The translations under genes and the position numbers were made by a program. A model generated the notes under the pieces. That model saw only the letters and a list, made by a program, of their open reading frames with translations. It was not told the DNA's origin and ran no database searches. A stretch of DNA of 37,056 nucleotides from Hyphomicrobiales bacterium. GTDB taxonomy: Bacteria; Pseudomonadota; Alphaproteobacteria; Rhizobiales; Rhizobiaceae. The stretch is taken from the NCBI GenBank assembly GCA_030456445.1, contig JAKDNM010000026.1, positions 1 through 37,056 on the forward strand, written 5' to 3'. Of this stretch, positions 1 through 7,955 are shown piece after piece; positions within the stretch are counted from its first letter, which is position 1; each line of letters opens with the position of its first letter.

Positions 1-149
1 CGCGTGACATGATCGTCATCATCCAGGGGCTGGTCATCCTCTTCGCCGGCGCGCTTGAGCACATGTTCCGCCCGGCGATCCAGACGATCTTCGCAAGCCT
101 CAGCCCTCGCTCGGTCGGGGTGGAAGCCAAGGTGGGGACCGGGTCATGA
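1..149 (+). CDS. Nucleoside ABC transporter permease, C-terminal end (partial)
   Basis: Only the last 48 codons are inside the window, read in the third frame and ending at TGA 147-149. The visible part has a hydrophobic segment (MIVIIQGLVILFAGALEHMF) followed by a polar tail, as at the end of BPD-type inner-membrane permeases. The stop codon overlaps the ATG of the next permease (ATGA at 146-149), so the two are translationally coupled. By position it is the YufP/NupP-like permease that pairs with the downstream YufQ/NupQ-like one in BMP-family nucleoside importers. The periplasmic binding protein and ATPase genes would be expected further upstream, outside the window. The family call rests on the neighbour more than on this fragment. 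Confidence 0.75.
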   Translation, partial: RDMIVIIQGLVILFAGALEHMFRPAIQTIFASLSPRSVGVEAKVGTGS

Positions 150-1120
150 TGGAAGCCTATACGGTCCTCGTCCAGATCGCTGACGCGACGGTGCGTGTCT
201 CCGTGCCGCTTTTGCTGGCAGCACTTGCGGGCCTCTACTCAGAGCGCTCCGGCATCTTCGATATCGGGCTGGAAGGCAAGATGCTTACCGGCGCTTTCGC
301 CGCCGGTGCTGCCGCCTATATCAGCGGCTCGGCGTGGGTGGGCTTGAGTGCCGCGATCGTCGTCTCGATCGCCATGTCGCTGGTCCACGGTGTCGCCTCG
401 ATCACCTATCGCGGCAACCAGATCGTCTCCGGCGTGGCGATCAATTTCATCGCCTCGGGCTCGACGGTCATCCTCGGCCAGGCCTGGTTCCATCAGGGGG
501 GCCGCACGCCGTCCGTCTCAGGCGCGGCGCGCTTCGGCGATATCACCTTCCCGTTCGCCGACGCCATCCGTCCGGTGCCGATTATAGGCCCAATCTATTC
601 GAACGTGATCTCGGGCCATTCGATCATCGTCTATTTCGCTTTCCTGATGGTGCCGTTCACCTGGTGGGTGTTGTTCCGCACGCGCTTCGGGCTGCGGCTG
701 CGCGCCGTCGGCGAGAACCCGGCGGCGGTGGATACGGCCGGCATATCGGTCGCATGGCTGCGCTACCGCGCGGTGATCTGTACCGGCGTGCTGACCGGCG
801 TCGCCGGCGCTTATCTTTCGATCGCGCAGCAGGCCGGCTTCGTCAAGGAGATGTCGGCGGGGCGCGGCTTCATCGCGCTCGCCGCGCTCATCTTCGCCAA
901 ATGGAAGCCGGTGCCGGTCATGTTCGCCTGCCTGCTTTTCGGCTTCCTCGACGCCATCTCGATCCGCTGGCAGGGCATCGCGCTGCCGGGCATCGGCAAG
1001 CTGCCGGTACAGTTGATGCAGGCGCTGCCCTATATCCTTACCTGCGTGCTGCTCGCCGGCTTCATCGGCAAGGCCATCCCCCCGCGCGCCGGCGGCGTGC
1101 CCTATGTGAAGGAAAGGTGA
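146..1120 (+). CDS. Nucleoside ABC transporter permease (YufQ/NupQ-like)
   Basis: The 324-residue protein is a multispanning inner-membrane permease. The N-terminal motif ERSGIFDIGLEGKMLTGAFA is the conserved signature of BMP-type (basic membrane protein) sugar/nucleoside permeases. The later segment LRAVGENPAAVDTAGISV is the cytoplasmic loop that docks the ATPase. Hydrophobic stretches occur throughout, including the last 80 residues. Length is normal for the family (about 300-325 residues). It starts at the first of two ATGs and overlaps the preceding permease stop. The downstream cytidine deaminase, purine nucleoside phosphorylase and deoxyribose aldolase genes make nucleosides the likely cargo; that specificity is inferred from context. 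Confidence 0.9.
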   Translation: MMEAYTVLVQIADATVRVSVPLLLAALAGLYSERSGIFDIGLEGKMLTGAFAAGAAAYISGSAWVGLSAAIVVSIAMSLVHGVASITYRGNQIVSGVAINFIASGSTVILGQAWFHQGGRTPSVSGAARFGDITFPFADAIRPVPIIGPIYSNVISGHSIIVYFAFLMVPFTWWVLFRTRFGLRLRAVGENPAAVDTAGISVAWLRYRAVICTGVLTGVAGAYLSIAQQAGFVKEMSAGRGFIALAALIFAKWKPVPVMFACLLFGFLDAISIRWQGIALPGIGKLPVQLMQALPYILTCVLLAGFIGKAIPPRAGGVPYVKER

Positions 1121-1144
1121 GATGAGGCAATTGGCAGAGGAAGT

Positions 1145-1264
1145 CCGGCAATCGGCAGTCGGCAATCGGCAATCGGACTTAAACGGCCCGCGCGCTGGCG
1201 TCGTCCGTCGCTGGCTGTCTCTTACGTACCGCCCGACTGCCGACTGCCGATTGCCGACTGCCGG
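1145..1264. repeat. Inverted array of GGCARTC heptamers
   Basis: Two 32-nt arms (1145-1176 and 1233-1264) are each built of four tandem 7-bp units of the form TCGGCAR, and the second arm is the reverse complement type of the first. A 56-nt loop separates them. The variable base of the unit reads A,G,A,A in the left arm and G,A,G,G in the complement of the right arm, so all four variable positions differ while every other base of the arms is identical. The array fills most of the only real gap (155 bp) in the nucleoside operon, between the permease and cdd, and ends 12 bp before the cdd start codon. Function is unknown. Confidence 0.85.
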
Positions 1265-1275
1265 GAACTCACCCC

Positions 1276-1668
1276 ATGTCGCATGATCTCTTCCTTGCGG
1301 CGCGGGCCGCCATGGCCAAGTCGCATTCGCCCTATTCGCGCTTCCCGGTCGGCGCGGCGCTGAGGACGGAGGACGGCCGCGTCTATTCCGGCGCCAATAT
1401 CGAGGTGGCCTCCTATCCGGAGGGCTGGTGCGCCGAGACCACGGCGCTCGGCCATTATGTGATGGGCGGCGGCGGCAGGATCACCGAGATTGCGGTCGTC
1501 GCCGAGAAGATGGCGCGCATTACGCCCTGCGGCGGCTGCCGCCAGCGGCTGGCGGAATTCGCTAGCGCCGACACGAGGCTTCATCTGTGCGATGATGCCG
1601 GCATCGTGGAAACGGTGACGATGGGCGAAATGCTGCCGCTCGGCTTCAGCGGGGAGACGCTGAAATGA
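1276..1668 (+). CDS. cdd: Cytidine deaminase
   Basis: This 130-residue enzyme hydrolytically deaminates cytidine and deoxycytidine to uridine and deoxyuridine in the cytoplasm. The zinc site is visible: Cys52-Ala-Glu54 supplies a ligand and the catalytic glutamate, and PCGGC supplies Cys85 and Cys88. The substrate-binding stretch around GANIEVASYPEG (residues 39-50) is typical. The length matches the small tetrameric type. GGGA lies about 10 bp before the ATG. The 3' end overlaps the next gene by 4 bp. The product feeds the pyrimidine phosphorylase encoded at 5910. The region just upstream is the heptamer inverted repeat, so expression relative to the permeases may be tuned separately. Confidence 0.95.
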   Translation: MSHDLFLAARAAMAKSHSPYSRFPVGAALRTEDGRVYSGANIEVASYPEGWCAETTALGHYVMGGGGRITEIAVVAEKMARITPCGGCRQRLAEFASADTRLHLCDDAGIVETVTMGEMLPLGFSGETLK

Positions 1669-2462
1669 AACCCGCCATCGACCTTCTGGTCGAAAGGCTG
1701 CAGGGCCTCGCGCCGACGACGGCGCTGGTGCTCGGTTCCGGCCTCGGCAACCTCGCCGACGAGGTCGAGGGCGCGATCCGCATCCCTTATGCCGACGTGC
1801 CCGGCTTTCCGACCGGCGGTGTCAGCGGCCATGCCGGCGAACTGGTCGCGGGCAGGCTTTCGGGCAAACCCGTGCTCATGCTCGCCGGGCGGGCGCATTA
1901 TTACGAAAGAGGCGATGCCGCGGCGATGCGGCCGGCGCTCGAAATCCTCGCCGGCCTCGGCGTGACGACGCTGGTCTTGACCAACGCCGCCGGTTCGCTG
2001 AAGACCGACATGCCGCCCGGATCGGTGATGCTGATCGAGGACCATATCAATTTCGCGGGCGCCAACCCGCTGATGGGCGAATCGAGCGACCTTCGGTTCG
2101 TCGGCATGACGGGCGCCTATGACGCCGAACTCCGCGAGACGCTCGGCAAGGCGGCGGAACGAGCCGGCATCCCGCTTCATCGCGGCGTCTATATGTGGCT
2201 GTCCGGTCCGTCCTTCGAGACGCCGGCGGAAATCCGCATGATCCGCATGCTGGGGGCCGATGCGGTCGGCATGTCGACCGTGCCGGAAGTCATTCTTGCC
2301 CGCTTCCTCGGGCTTCGCGTGGCCGCCTGCTCGGTCATCACCAATCTCGCCGCCGGCATGACCGGCGCGGAACTTTCCCATCAGGAGACGAAGGACATGG
2401 CGCCGGTCGGCGGGGCGCGGCTGGCCGCCATCCTTCGCGAGGCGATCGGAGAAATCGCATGA
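1665..2462 (+). CDS. punA: Purine-nucleoside phosphorylase (trimeric type)
   Basis: This 265-residue protein cleaves purine (deoxy)nucleosides with phosphate to free base and (deoxy)ribose-1-phosphate. Family motifs are in the expected order: VLGSGLGNLADEV (phosphate-binding loop, about residue 21), LAGRAHYYERG (about residue 75), LTNAAGSL (about residue 105), and GPSFETPAEIRMIRMLGADAVGMSTVPE (about residues 185-212), which belongs to the NP-II/trimeric family rather than hexameric DeoD. Length is close to other trimeric PNPs. It overlaps cdd by 4 bp at the start and deoC by 4 bp at the end, so it is tightly coupled in the operon. Preference for inosine/guanosine over xanthosine cannot be judged by eye. 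Confidence 0.93.
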   Translation: MKPAIDLLVERLQGLAPTTALVLGSGLGNLADEVEGAIRIPYADVPGFPTGGVSGHAGELVAGRLSGKPVLMLAGRAHYYERGDAAAMRPALEILAGLGVTTLVLTNAAGSLKTDMPPGSVMLIEDHINFAGANPLMGESSDLRFVGMTGAYDAELRETLGKAAERAGIPLHRGVYMWLSGPSFETPAEIRMIRMLGADAVGMSTVPEVILARFLGLRVAACSVITNLAAGMTGAELSHQETKDMAPVGGARLAAILREAIGEIA

Positions 2463-3487
2463 ACGTCAAGACCGACCATGCCGGGATGGCAAACGCCCGG
2501 CCCGCCGCCGAAAACGGCCTCGTCCCGGTCCATGCCGCGATCAGGCGCAATGAGGGCATGGCGCTCGAGCCCTCTCTTTTCGAAGCGATGGACGTCAATC
2601 TGTCGGCGGCCGAGCGCCGTGCCGCCACGCTCACCACCCGCCGTTCGGTCAAAAAGGCGTGGCAGGCGGCGTGGCTGGTCCGCGCCATCGAATGCATGGA
2701 CCTGACCACGCTTGCCGGCGACGACACGCCCGGCCGCGTCGAGCGGCTCTGCGCCAAGGCGAAGCATCCCCTCAGGGACGATATCGTCGAGGCGCTCGGG
2801 CTTTCAGGTCATCGGCTGCACACCGGCGCGGTCTGCGTCTATCCCGCCATGGTGCCCGTCGCGGTGAAGGCGCTCGAAGGCTCGGGTATCCCCGTGGCGT
2901 CCGTCGCGACCGGCTTTCCGGCCGGGCTGACGCCGCTGCCGCAACGGCTCGCCGAAATCCGCTATGCGGTTGGCGAGGGCGCGGCCGAGATCGATATCGT
3001 CGTCACCCGCGCGCATGTGCTGACCGGCGACTGGCAGGCGCTCTACGACGAGGTGAGGCAGATGCGCGAGGCCTGCGGCGAGGCGCATCTGAAGGCGATC
3101 CTTGCCACCGGCGAACTGAAGACGCTGACCAATGTCTACAAGGCCTCCATGGTGGCGATGATGGCCGGCGCCGACTTCATCAAGACTTCGACCGGCATGG
3201 AGGCGGTCAACGCCACGCTGCCCGTCAGCCTCGTCATGGTCCGCGCCATCCGCGCCTATCTGGAAGCGAGCGGCTACAGAATAGGTTTCAAGCCGGCCGG
3301 CGGCATCCGCGCCGCCAAGGACGCGCTCGCCTGGCTGATCCTGATGAAGGAGGAGCTCGGCCGCGACTGGATGGCGCCGGAACTTTTCCGCCTCGGCGCA
3401 AGCTCGCTTCTCGGCGATATCGAGCGCCAGATCGAGCATTTCGTCACCGGCCGGTATTCCTCTGCCGACAGGCATGGGTTGGCATAG
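2459..3487 (+). CDS. deoC: Deoxyribose-phosphate aldolase, long form
   Basis: This class I aldolase splits 2-deoxy-D-ribose-5-phosphate into acetaldehyde and glyceraldehyde-3-phosphate. The Schiff-base lysine is Lys242 in FIKTSTGMEAVNAT, and the second active-site lysine is Lys278 in GFKPAGGIRAA. Other signatures are CVYPAMVPVAV and LATGELKTL. The start is the ATG at 2459, which overlaps the stop of the phosphorylase gene (ATGA). At 342 residues it is about 80 residues longer than the E. coli enzyme; the extra part is N-terminal, before the segment AIECMDLTTLAGDDT that aligns with the E. coli start. This longer layout resembles animal-type DERA. The extension is charged and alanine-rich and shows no recognisable domain. 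Confidence 0.95.
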   Translation: MNVKTDHAGMANARPAAENGLVPVHAAIRRNEGMALEPSLFEAMDVNLSAAERRAATLTTRRSVKKAWQAAWLVRAIECMDLTTLAGDDTPGRVERLCAKAKHPLRDDIVEALGLSGHRLHTGAVCVYPAMVPVAVKALEGSGIPVASVATGFPAGLTPLPQRLAEIRYAVGEGAAEIDIVVTRAHVLTGDWQALYDEVRQMREACGEAHLKAILATGELKTLTNVYKASMVAMMAGADFIKTSTGMEAVNATLPVSLVMVRAIRAYLEASGYRIGFKPAGGIRAAKDALAWLILMKEELGRDWMAPELFRLGASSLLGDIERQIEHFVTGRYSSADRHGLA

Positions 3488-3498
3488 GGGTTGTCGTC

Positions 3499-5901
3499 AT
3501 GAACCAGATACAGGATATTTTGCGCACGATGGAATACGGCCCGGCGCCTGAGGAAGACGCGCATGTGCGCGCCTGGCTGAAGCGCCAGGGCGGATCGTTC
3601 GGCCATTTCATCGGCGGCCGCTTCACCAAGCCCGAGACCAGGAGTTTCAAGGTCTTCAACCCCTCGACCGGCGAAGAGATCGGCGAGGTTGCCGAGGGTA
3701 CGGAGAATGACGTCGACAAGGCGGTGAAGGCGGCGACCTTGGCCTTCGCCAAATGGTCGGCGCTTTCCGGCAACGAGCGCGCACGCCATCTCTATGCGCT
3801 TGCCCGCTCGGTGCAAAAACATGCCCGCTTCCTTGCCGTGCTGGAGACGATCGACAACGGCAAGCCGATCCGCGAGACGCGCGACCTCGATATCCCGCTG
3901 GTCGCCCGCCATTTCTATCATCATGCCGGCTGGGCCGAACTTCGCGACGAGCAGTTTCCGGGCCATGCGCCGGCCGGGGTCTGCGGCCAGATCATTCCGT
4001 GGAATTTCCCGCTCCTGATGCTTTCCTGGAAGGTCGCGCCGGCGCTCGCGGCCGGCTGCACCGTGGTGCTGAAGCCGGCCGAGCATACGCCGCTCACAGC
4101 GCTTGCCTTCGCCGAGATCTGCAACGAGGCGGGCCTGCCCGCCGGCGTCTTCAACGTCGTCAATGGCGGCGGCGAAACCGGCGCGGCGATGGTCGCGCAT
4201 CCGGGCTTTGCCAAGATCGCCTTCACCGGCTCGACCGAAATCGGCCGCGCCATTCGCCGGCAGACCGCCGGCACGGGCAAGAAGCTGTCGCTCGAACTCG
4301 GCGGCAAGTCGCCCTTCATCGTTTTTGCCGACGCCGATCTCGACGCGGCCGTGGAAGGCGTGGTCGACGCCATCTGGTTCAACCAGGGCGAGGTCTGCTG
4401 CGCCGGCTCCCGCGCGCTCGTTCAGGAAGGCGTCGCCGAACGCTTCTACGGCAAGCTGCGTCAGCGCATGGAGAAGCTGCGCGTCGGCGACCCGCTCGAC
4501 AAATCGACCGATATCGGCGCCGTTGTCGCGCCGGTCCAGATCGAGGCGATTACCGCCAAGGTGGAGGCCGGTGTAAAAGAAGGCGCCGCGCTGTGGCAGC
4601 CGAGTTGGGCCAAAGAGGTTTCGGGACGACCCGGCTGCTTCTACCCGCCGAGCCTGTTTACCGGCGTGTCGCCGGCATCGCCGCTGGCGCAGGAGGAAAT
4701 TTTTGGGCCGGTGCTCGTGGCGATGACGTTCCGCACGCCGGGCGAGGCGGTGCAGCTTGCCAACAACAGCCGCTACGGGCTGGCGGCCTCGATCTGGTCG
4801 CAAAACCTGGACACGGCCTTCGACGCGGCCCGGCAGGTAAAATCCGGCGTGGTGTGGATCAACTCCACCAATCTGTTCGACGGAGCGGTCGGCTTCGGCG
4901 GCTACAAGGAAAGCGGCTTCGGCCGCGAGGGCGGCCGCGAAGGCATGCATGAATATCTGGCGCAGGCATGGCTGAAGAAGGCGAAGCCGACCCGGATCGC
5001 CCCGCCGCTTGAGGCTCCGCTGCCCGCCGGCGAAGACTTGCCGGGCGGCGGACGGGCGCTCGACCGAACGATAAAACTCTATATCGGCGGCAAGCAGGCA
5101 CGGCCGGATTCGGGCTATTCCTATCCTATCTACGACCATGCAGGCAAAATCGTCACCGAAGCAGGCTACGGCAACCGCAAGGATATCCGCAACGCCGTGG
5201 AGGCGGCGCGCAAGGCCGAGGGCTGGAGCGGCATGACCGGTCATGCGCGCGCGCAGGTGCTCTATTTCCTCGCCGAGAACCTCGAACTCAGGACCGACGA
5301 ATTCGCCGCCCGCCTGCGTCAGGCGACCGGCGCTTCTCCCGCGCAGGCGAGGAAGGAAGTCGCCACTTCCGTGGCGCGCATCATGTATTACGCGGCCTGG
5401 GCCGATAAATATGACGGCGCGGTGCGGGGGCCGCAGCCGCGCATGCTGTCGCTGGCCCTGCCGGAGCCCTTTGAGGTGGTCGGCATATCCTGTCCGGACG
5501 ATGCGCCGCTCATCTCCTTCCTGTCGCTCACCCTGCCGGCGATCGCCATGGGCAACCGGGTCGTGGTGACGCCGTCGCCGCGCCAGCCGCTGGCGGCCTG
5601 CGACCTCTACCAGGTGCTCGACACCAGCGATGTGCCGCCCGGCGTGGTGAACATCGTCACCGGCGACCGCGACCAGTTGGCCTCCGTTATCGCCAGGCAC
5701 GACGATGTCGCCGCGCACTGGTATTTCGGCTCGGCCGAAGGCTCGGCGATGGTCGAGCGGGAATCGGCCGGCAATCTCAAGCTCACCTGGGTCAACAACG
5801 GCAAGGCCCGCGACTGGCATGACCCCAAGGAGGGCCAGGGCGAGGAATTCCTGTTCAAGGCGACCCGCATCAAGTCGATCTGGACACCGTTCGGGGTATA
5901 G
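3499..5901 (+). CDS. Tandem aldehyde dehydrogenase of the ALDH16 type
   Basis: This 800-residue protein holds two ALDH folds in one chain. The first (about residues 35-495) is complete: GQIIPWNFPLLML, FTGSTEIGR, the general-base Glu in LELGGKSP, and the catalytic Cys300 in NQGEVCCAGSR. The second (about 525-800) keeps ALDH-like segments (YPIYDHAGKIV, VVNIVTGDRDQ, YFGSAEGSAM), but the cysteine loop reads WVNNGKARDW with no cysteine, and it ends soon afterwards. That is the ALDH16 architecture: one active domain plus a degenerate one used for assembly. It lies between deoC and deoA, 11 bp after deoC. A role in oxidising the acetaldehyde or triose phosphate released by DeoC is a reasonable inference. 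The start ATG 3499 was chosen from position after deoC; upstream in-frame sequence is a deoC shadow. Confidence 0.92.
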   Translation: MNQIQDILRTMEYGPAPEEDAHVRAWLKRQGGSFGHFIGGRFTKPETRSFKVFNPSTGEEIGEVAEGTENDVDKAVKAATLAFAKWSALSGNERARHLYALARSVQKHARFLAVLETIDNGKPIRETRDLDIPLVARHFYHHAGWAELRDEQFPGHAPAGVCGQIIPWNFPLLMLSWKVAPALAAGCTVVLKPAEHTPLTALAFAEICNEAGLPAGVFNVVNGGGETGAAMVAHPGFAKIAFTGSTEIGRAIRRQTAGTGKKLSLELGGKSPFIVFADADLDAAVEGVVDAIWFNQGEVCCAGSRALVQEGVAERFYGKLRQRMEKLRVGDPLDKSTDIGAVVAPVQIEAITAKVEAGVKEGAALWQPSWAKEVSGRPGCFYPPSLFTGVSPASPLAQEEIFGPVLVAMTFRTPGEAVQLANNSRYGLAASIWSQNLDTAFDAARQVKSGVVWINSTNLFDGAVGFGGYKESGFGREGGREGMHEYLAQAWLKKAKPTRIAPPLEAPLPAGEDLPGGGRALDRTIKLYIGGKQARPDSGYSYPIYDHAGKIVTEAGYGNRKDIRNAVEAARKAEGWSGMTGHARAQVLYFLAENLELRTDEFAARLRQATGASPAQARKEVATSVARIMYYAAWADKYDGAVRGPQPRMLSLALPEPFEVVGISCPDDAPLISFLSLTLPAIAMGNRVVVTPSPRQPLAACDLYQVLDTSDVPPGVVNIVTGDRDQLASVIARHDDVAAHWYFGSAEGSAMVERESAGNLKLTWVNNGKARDWHDPKEGQGEEFLFKATRIKSIWTPFGV

Positions 5902-5909
5902 CAGAGCAC

Positions 5910-7226
5910 ATGATGCTCCCCGCCGAATTTATCCGCCGAAAGCGCGACGGAAGGCTGCTTCCTGCGGACGAGATCGCCGCGTTCGTCGAAGGCGTCGTCT
6001 CCGGCGCGGTTTCGGAGGGTCCGGCCGCCGCCTTTGCCATGGCCGTCTTCTTCAACGGCATGAACCGGGAGGAGGCGGTGGCGCTGACGCTCGCCATGCG
6101 CGATTCGGGCGACGTGCTGGAATGGTCCGACCTGCCCGGACCGGTCACCGACAAGCATTCCACCGGCGGCGTCGGCGACAATGTCTCGCTGATGCTGGCG
6201 CCGATCGTGGCCTCCTGCGGCGCCTACGTCCCGATGATCTCGGGGCGCGGGCTCGGCCATACCGGCGGCACGCTCGACAAGATGGATTCGATCCCCGGCT
6301 ATGTCAGCCAGCCCGACAGCGCCCTTTTCCGCAAGGCCGTGCGCGAGACCGGCTGCGCCATAATCGGCCAGACCGCGAACCTGGCGCCGGCCGACAAGCG
6401 GCTCTATGCCATTCGCGATGTCACGGCGACCGTCGAGTCCATCCCACTCATCACCGCCTCGATCCTGTCGAAGAAACTCGCCGCCGGGCTCCAGTCGCTG
6501 GTGCTCGACGTCAAGGCCGGCAACGGCGCCTTCATGGCGCGCGCCCGCGACGCCTCGGCGCTGGCGAAGAGCCTGGTCGAGGTCGCGAACGGCGCCGGGC
6601 TGAAAACCACCGCGCTGATCACCAACATGGACGAGCCCTTGGCATCCGCCGCCGGCAACGCCGTCGAGGTCGAGAATGCCGTCGATTTCTTGACCGGGCG
6701 CCGGCGCGACGATCGCCTGGAAGAAGTGACGCTGGCGCTCGCCGCCGAGATGCTGGGCGCCACCGGTATAGCCGCCTCCAATGCCGACGGGATGCGTCTG
6801 GCGCGGGAGGCGCTCGACGGCGGCCGCGCGGCGGAAACCTTCGGCCGCATGGTGAGTGCGCTCGGCGGCCCCTCCGGCTTTATCGAGGATTGCCGCGCCT
6901 TCCTGCCGAAGGCCGAAATGGAGCATGCGGTGAAAGCGCCTCGCGGCGGCTATGTCGCCGGGATCGCCACGCGCGAGATCGGGCTTGCGGTGGTCGGGCT
7001 CGGCGGCGGGCGAAGGAAGCCGGAAGACGCGGTCGATCATGCGGTGGGCATAACCGGCCTGCTGCCGGTCGGCGCGGAAGTGGCGAAGGGCGATGCGCTG
7101 GCGATCGTCCGCGCGCGGTCGGAGGCGAGCGCCGAAGAAGCGGCCGCAGCCGTCCTTGCCGCCTATTTGCTCGGCGAGGCGAGGCCGTCGCGCCGCAAGC
7201 CGGTCATGCGCAGGGTCGCCGAATAG
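5910..7226 (+). CDS. deoA: Thymidine phosphorylase
   Basis: This 438-residue protein converts thymidine or deoxyuridine plus phosphate to base and 2-deoxyribose-1-phosphate. The family signature is clear at residues 80-120: KHSTGGVGDNVSLMLAPIV and SGRGLGHTGGTLDKMDSIPG. The central alpha/beta phosphate-binding domain continues with the AVRETGCAIIGQTA segment, and the C-terminal domain begins around FLPKAEMEHAV. Length equals the usual 435-440 residues. It starts 8 bp after the ALDH16 stop at the first of two adjacent ATGs. It is the last + strand gene of the operon, and the convergent protease gene ends 15 bp beyond it. No strong terminator is visible in the gap. Confidence 0.95.
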   Translation: MMLPAEFIRRKRDGRLLPADEIAAFVEGVVSGAVSEGPAAAFAMAVFFNGMNREEAVALTLAMRDSGDVLEWSDLPGPVTDKHSTGGVGDNVSLMLAPIVASCGAYVPMISGRGLGHTGGTLDKMDSIPGYVSQPDSALFRKAVRETGCAIIGQTANLAPADKRLYAIRDVTATVESIPLITASILSKKLAAGLQSLVLDVKAGNGAFMARARDASALAKSLVEVANGAGLKTTALITNMDEPLASAAGNAVEVENAVDFLTGRRRDDRLEEVTLALAAEMLGATGIAASNADGMRLAREALDGGRAAETFGRMVSALGGPSGFIEDCRAFLPKAEMEHAVKAPRGGYVAGIATREIGLAVVGLGGGRRKPEDAVDHAVGITGLLPVGAEVAKGDALAIVRARSEASAEEAAAAVLAAYLLGEARPSRRKPVMRRVAE

Positions 7227-7241
7227 CGGGCAACGGGCCCG

Positions 7242-7811
7242 CTATTGCTGCAGGATCATGGCGCCGTTCTCGACCTCGTATTTCGACAGGCGCTTGAGGA
7301 AGCTCATGCCGATCAGCGTGCCGGTAAGCGCAGAATCCTCCAGCACCACGGCCGGCACCTTGTCGATATAGATCTTGCCGATCTGGATGGCGTCGATGGT
7401 GGCGGCGGCCGCCTTCGCCTTGCCGTTGGCGGTGGTGACGGCATAGGTGAAATCCGATGGCGTCAGCGTGATGCCGATGCGCCGTGCCGTCGTCACGTTG
7501 ATCGCCACCACCGTCGCGCCGGTGTCGATCATCGCCGGGATATCGTGCCCGTTCAGTCTGAACTCGGCCGCAAAATGACCGCGCGGATCGGCCGGCAGGC
7601 GCACCTTGCGGCCGAGCAGCACCGGTTCTTCCGTCTGTACCGTCGCAAGCCTCGGCGGTGGAGTCGGAAGCGCTTTCTGCGTTGGTGCCGTTTGCTGTCC
7701 GGACAGGCCGAAGCGAAGCATGGCTTCGAATGCCTGCGGATTCGACTGATAAAGAGCCGGGATGGACGCGGCGATGCCGGCGGCGACACCTGTGAGGATG
7801 AGCTTGTTCAT
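7242..7811 (-). CDS. Retropepsin-like clan AA aspartic protease, membrane anchored
   Basis: This 189-residue protein begins with a short hydrophobic segment (LILTGVAAGIAASIPALY, residues 3-20) that looks like an uncleaved signal anchor. A linker rich in Pro and Thr follows. The C-terminal 120 residues form one retropepsin-type lobe: FRLNGHDIPAMIDTGATVVA carries the catalytic Asp in DTGA, and LIGMSFLKRLSKYEVENG is the family's closing motif. Only one D-T-G motif exists, so an active enzyme would be a homodimer. This layout matches the proteobacterial TIGR02281-type family, whose substrates are mostly unknown. It separates deoA from upp on the opposite strand, and nothing in the sequence links it functionally to nucleosides. 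Confidence 0.85.
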   Translation of the reverse strand: MNKLILTGVAAGIAASIPALYQSNPQAFEAMLRFGLSGQQTAPTQKALPTPPPRLATVQTEEPVLLGRKVRLPADPRGHFAAEFRLNGHDIPAMIDTGATVVAINVTTARRIGITLTPSDFTYAVTTANGKAKAAAATIDAIQIGKIYIDKVPAVVLEDSALTGTLIGMSFLKRLSKYEVENGAMILQQ

Positions 7812-7955
7812 CGGCGGGTTCCTGAGCAGGCAGAGCCTATCCGGTCCACCCTCACCGGCGCCTTAATTTGCGCTGTGCCGGCCGCTCGCGGCGGCAAATC
7901 CGCCGATCTCGGTTAGCGGTGCGTGAACACGATCCGGAGAATTTTCCGGACAGCC

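Noticed and set aside
1222-1584. - strand ORF ending in a repeated RQSAIGSRQS peptide
   Set aside because: The peptide repeat is just the translation of the heptamer array; the rest is antisense to cdd.
3274-5820. 848-codon open frame on the - strand opposite the ALDH16 gene
   Set aside because: It is antisense to a clear conserved enzyme; its translation is rich in Arg, Ala, Gly, His and Asp with no motif. Long antisense frames are common in high-GC genes with strong third-base bias.
5607-7040. 477-codon - strand frame opposite deoA
   Set aside because: Antisense shadow of deoA with no motif or ribosome-binding site.
7933-7950. TCCGGAGAATTTTCCGGA near-palindrome downstream of upp
   Set aside because: It could be a weak terminator stem for upp, but it has no T-run and is short; not enough to call.
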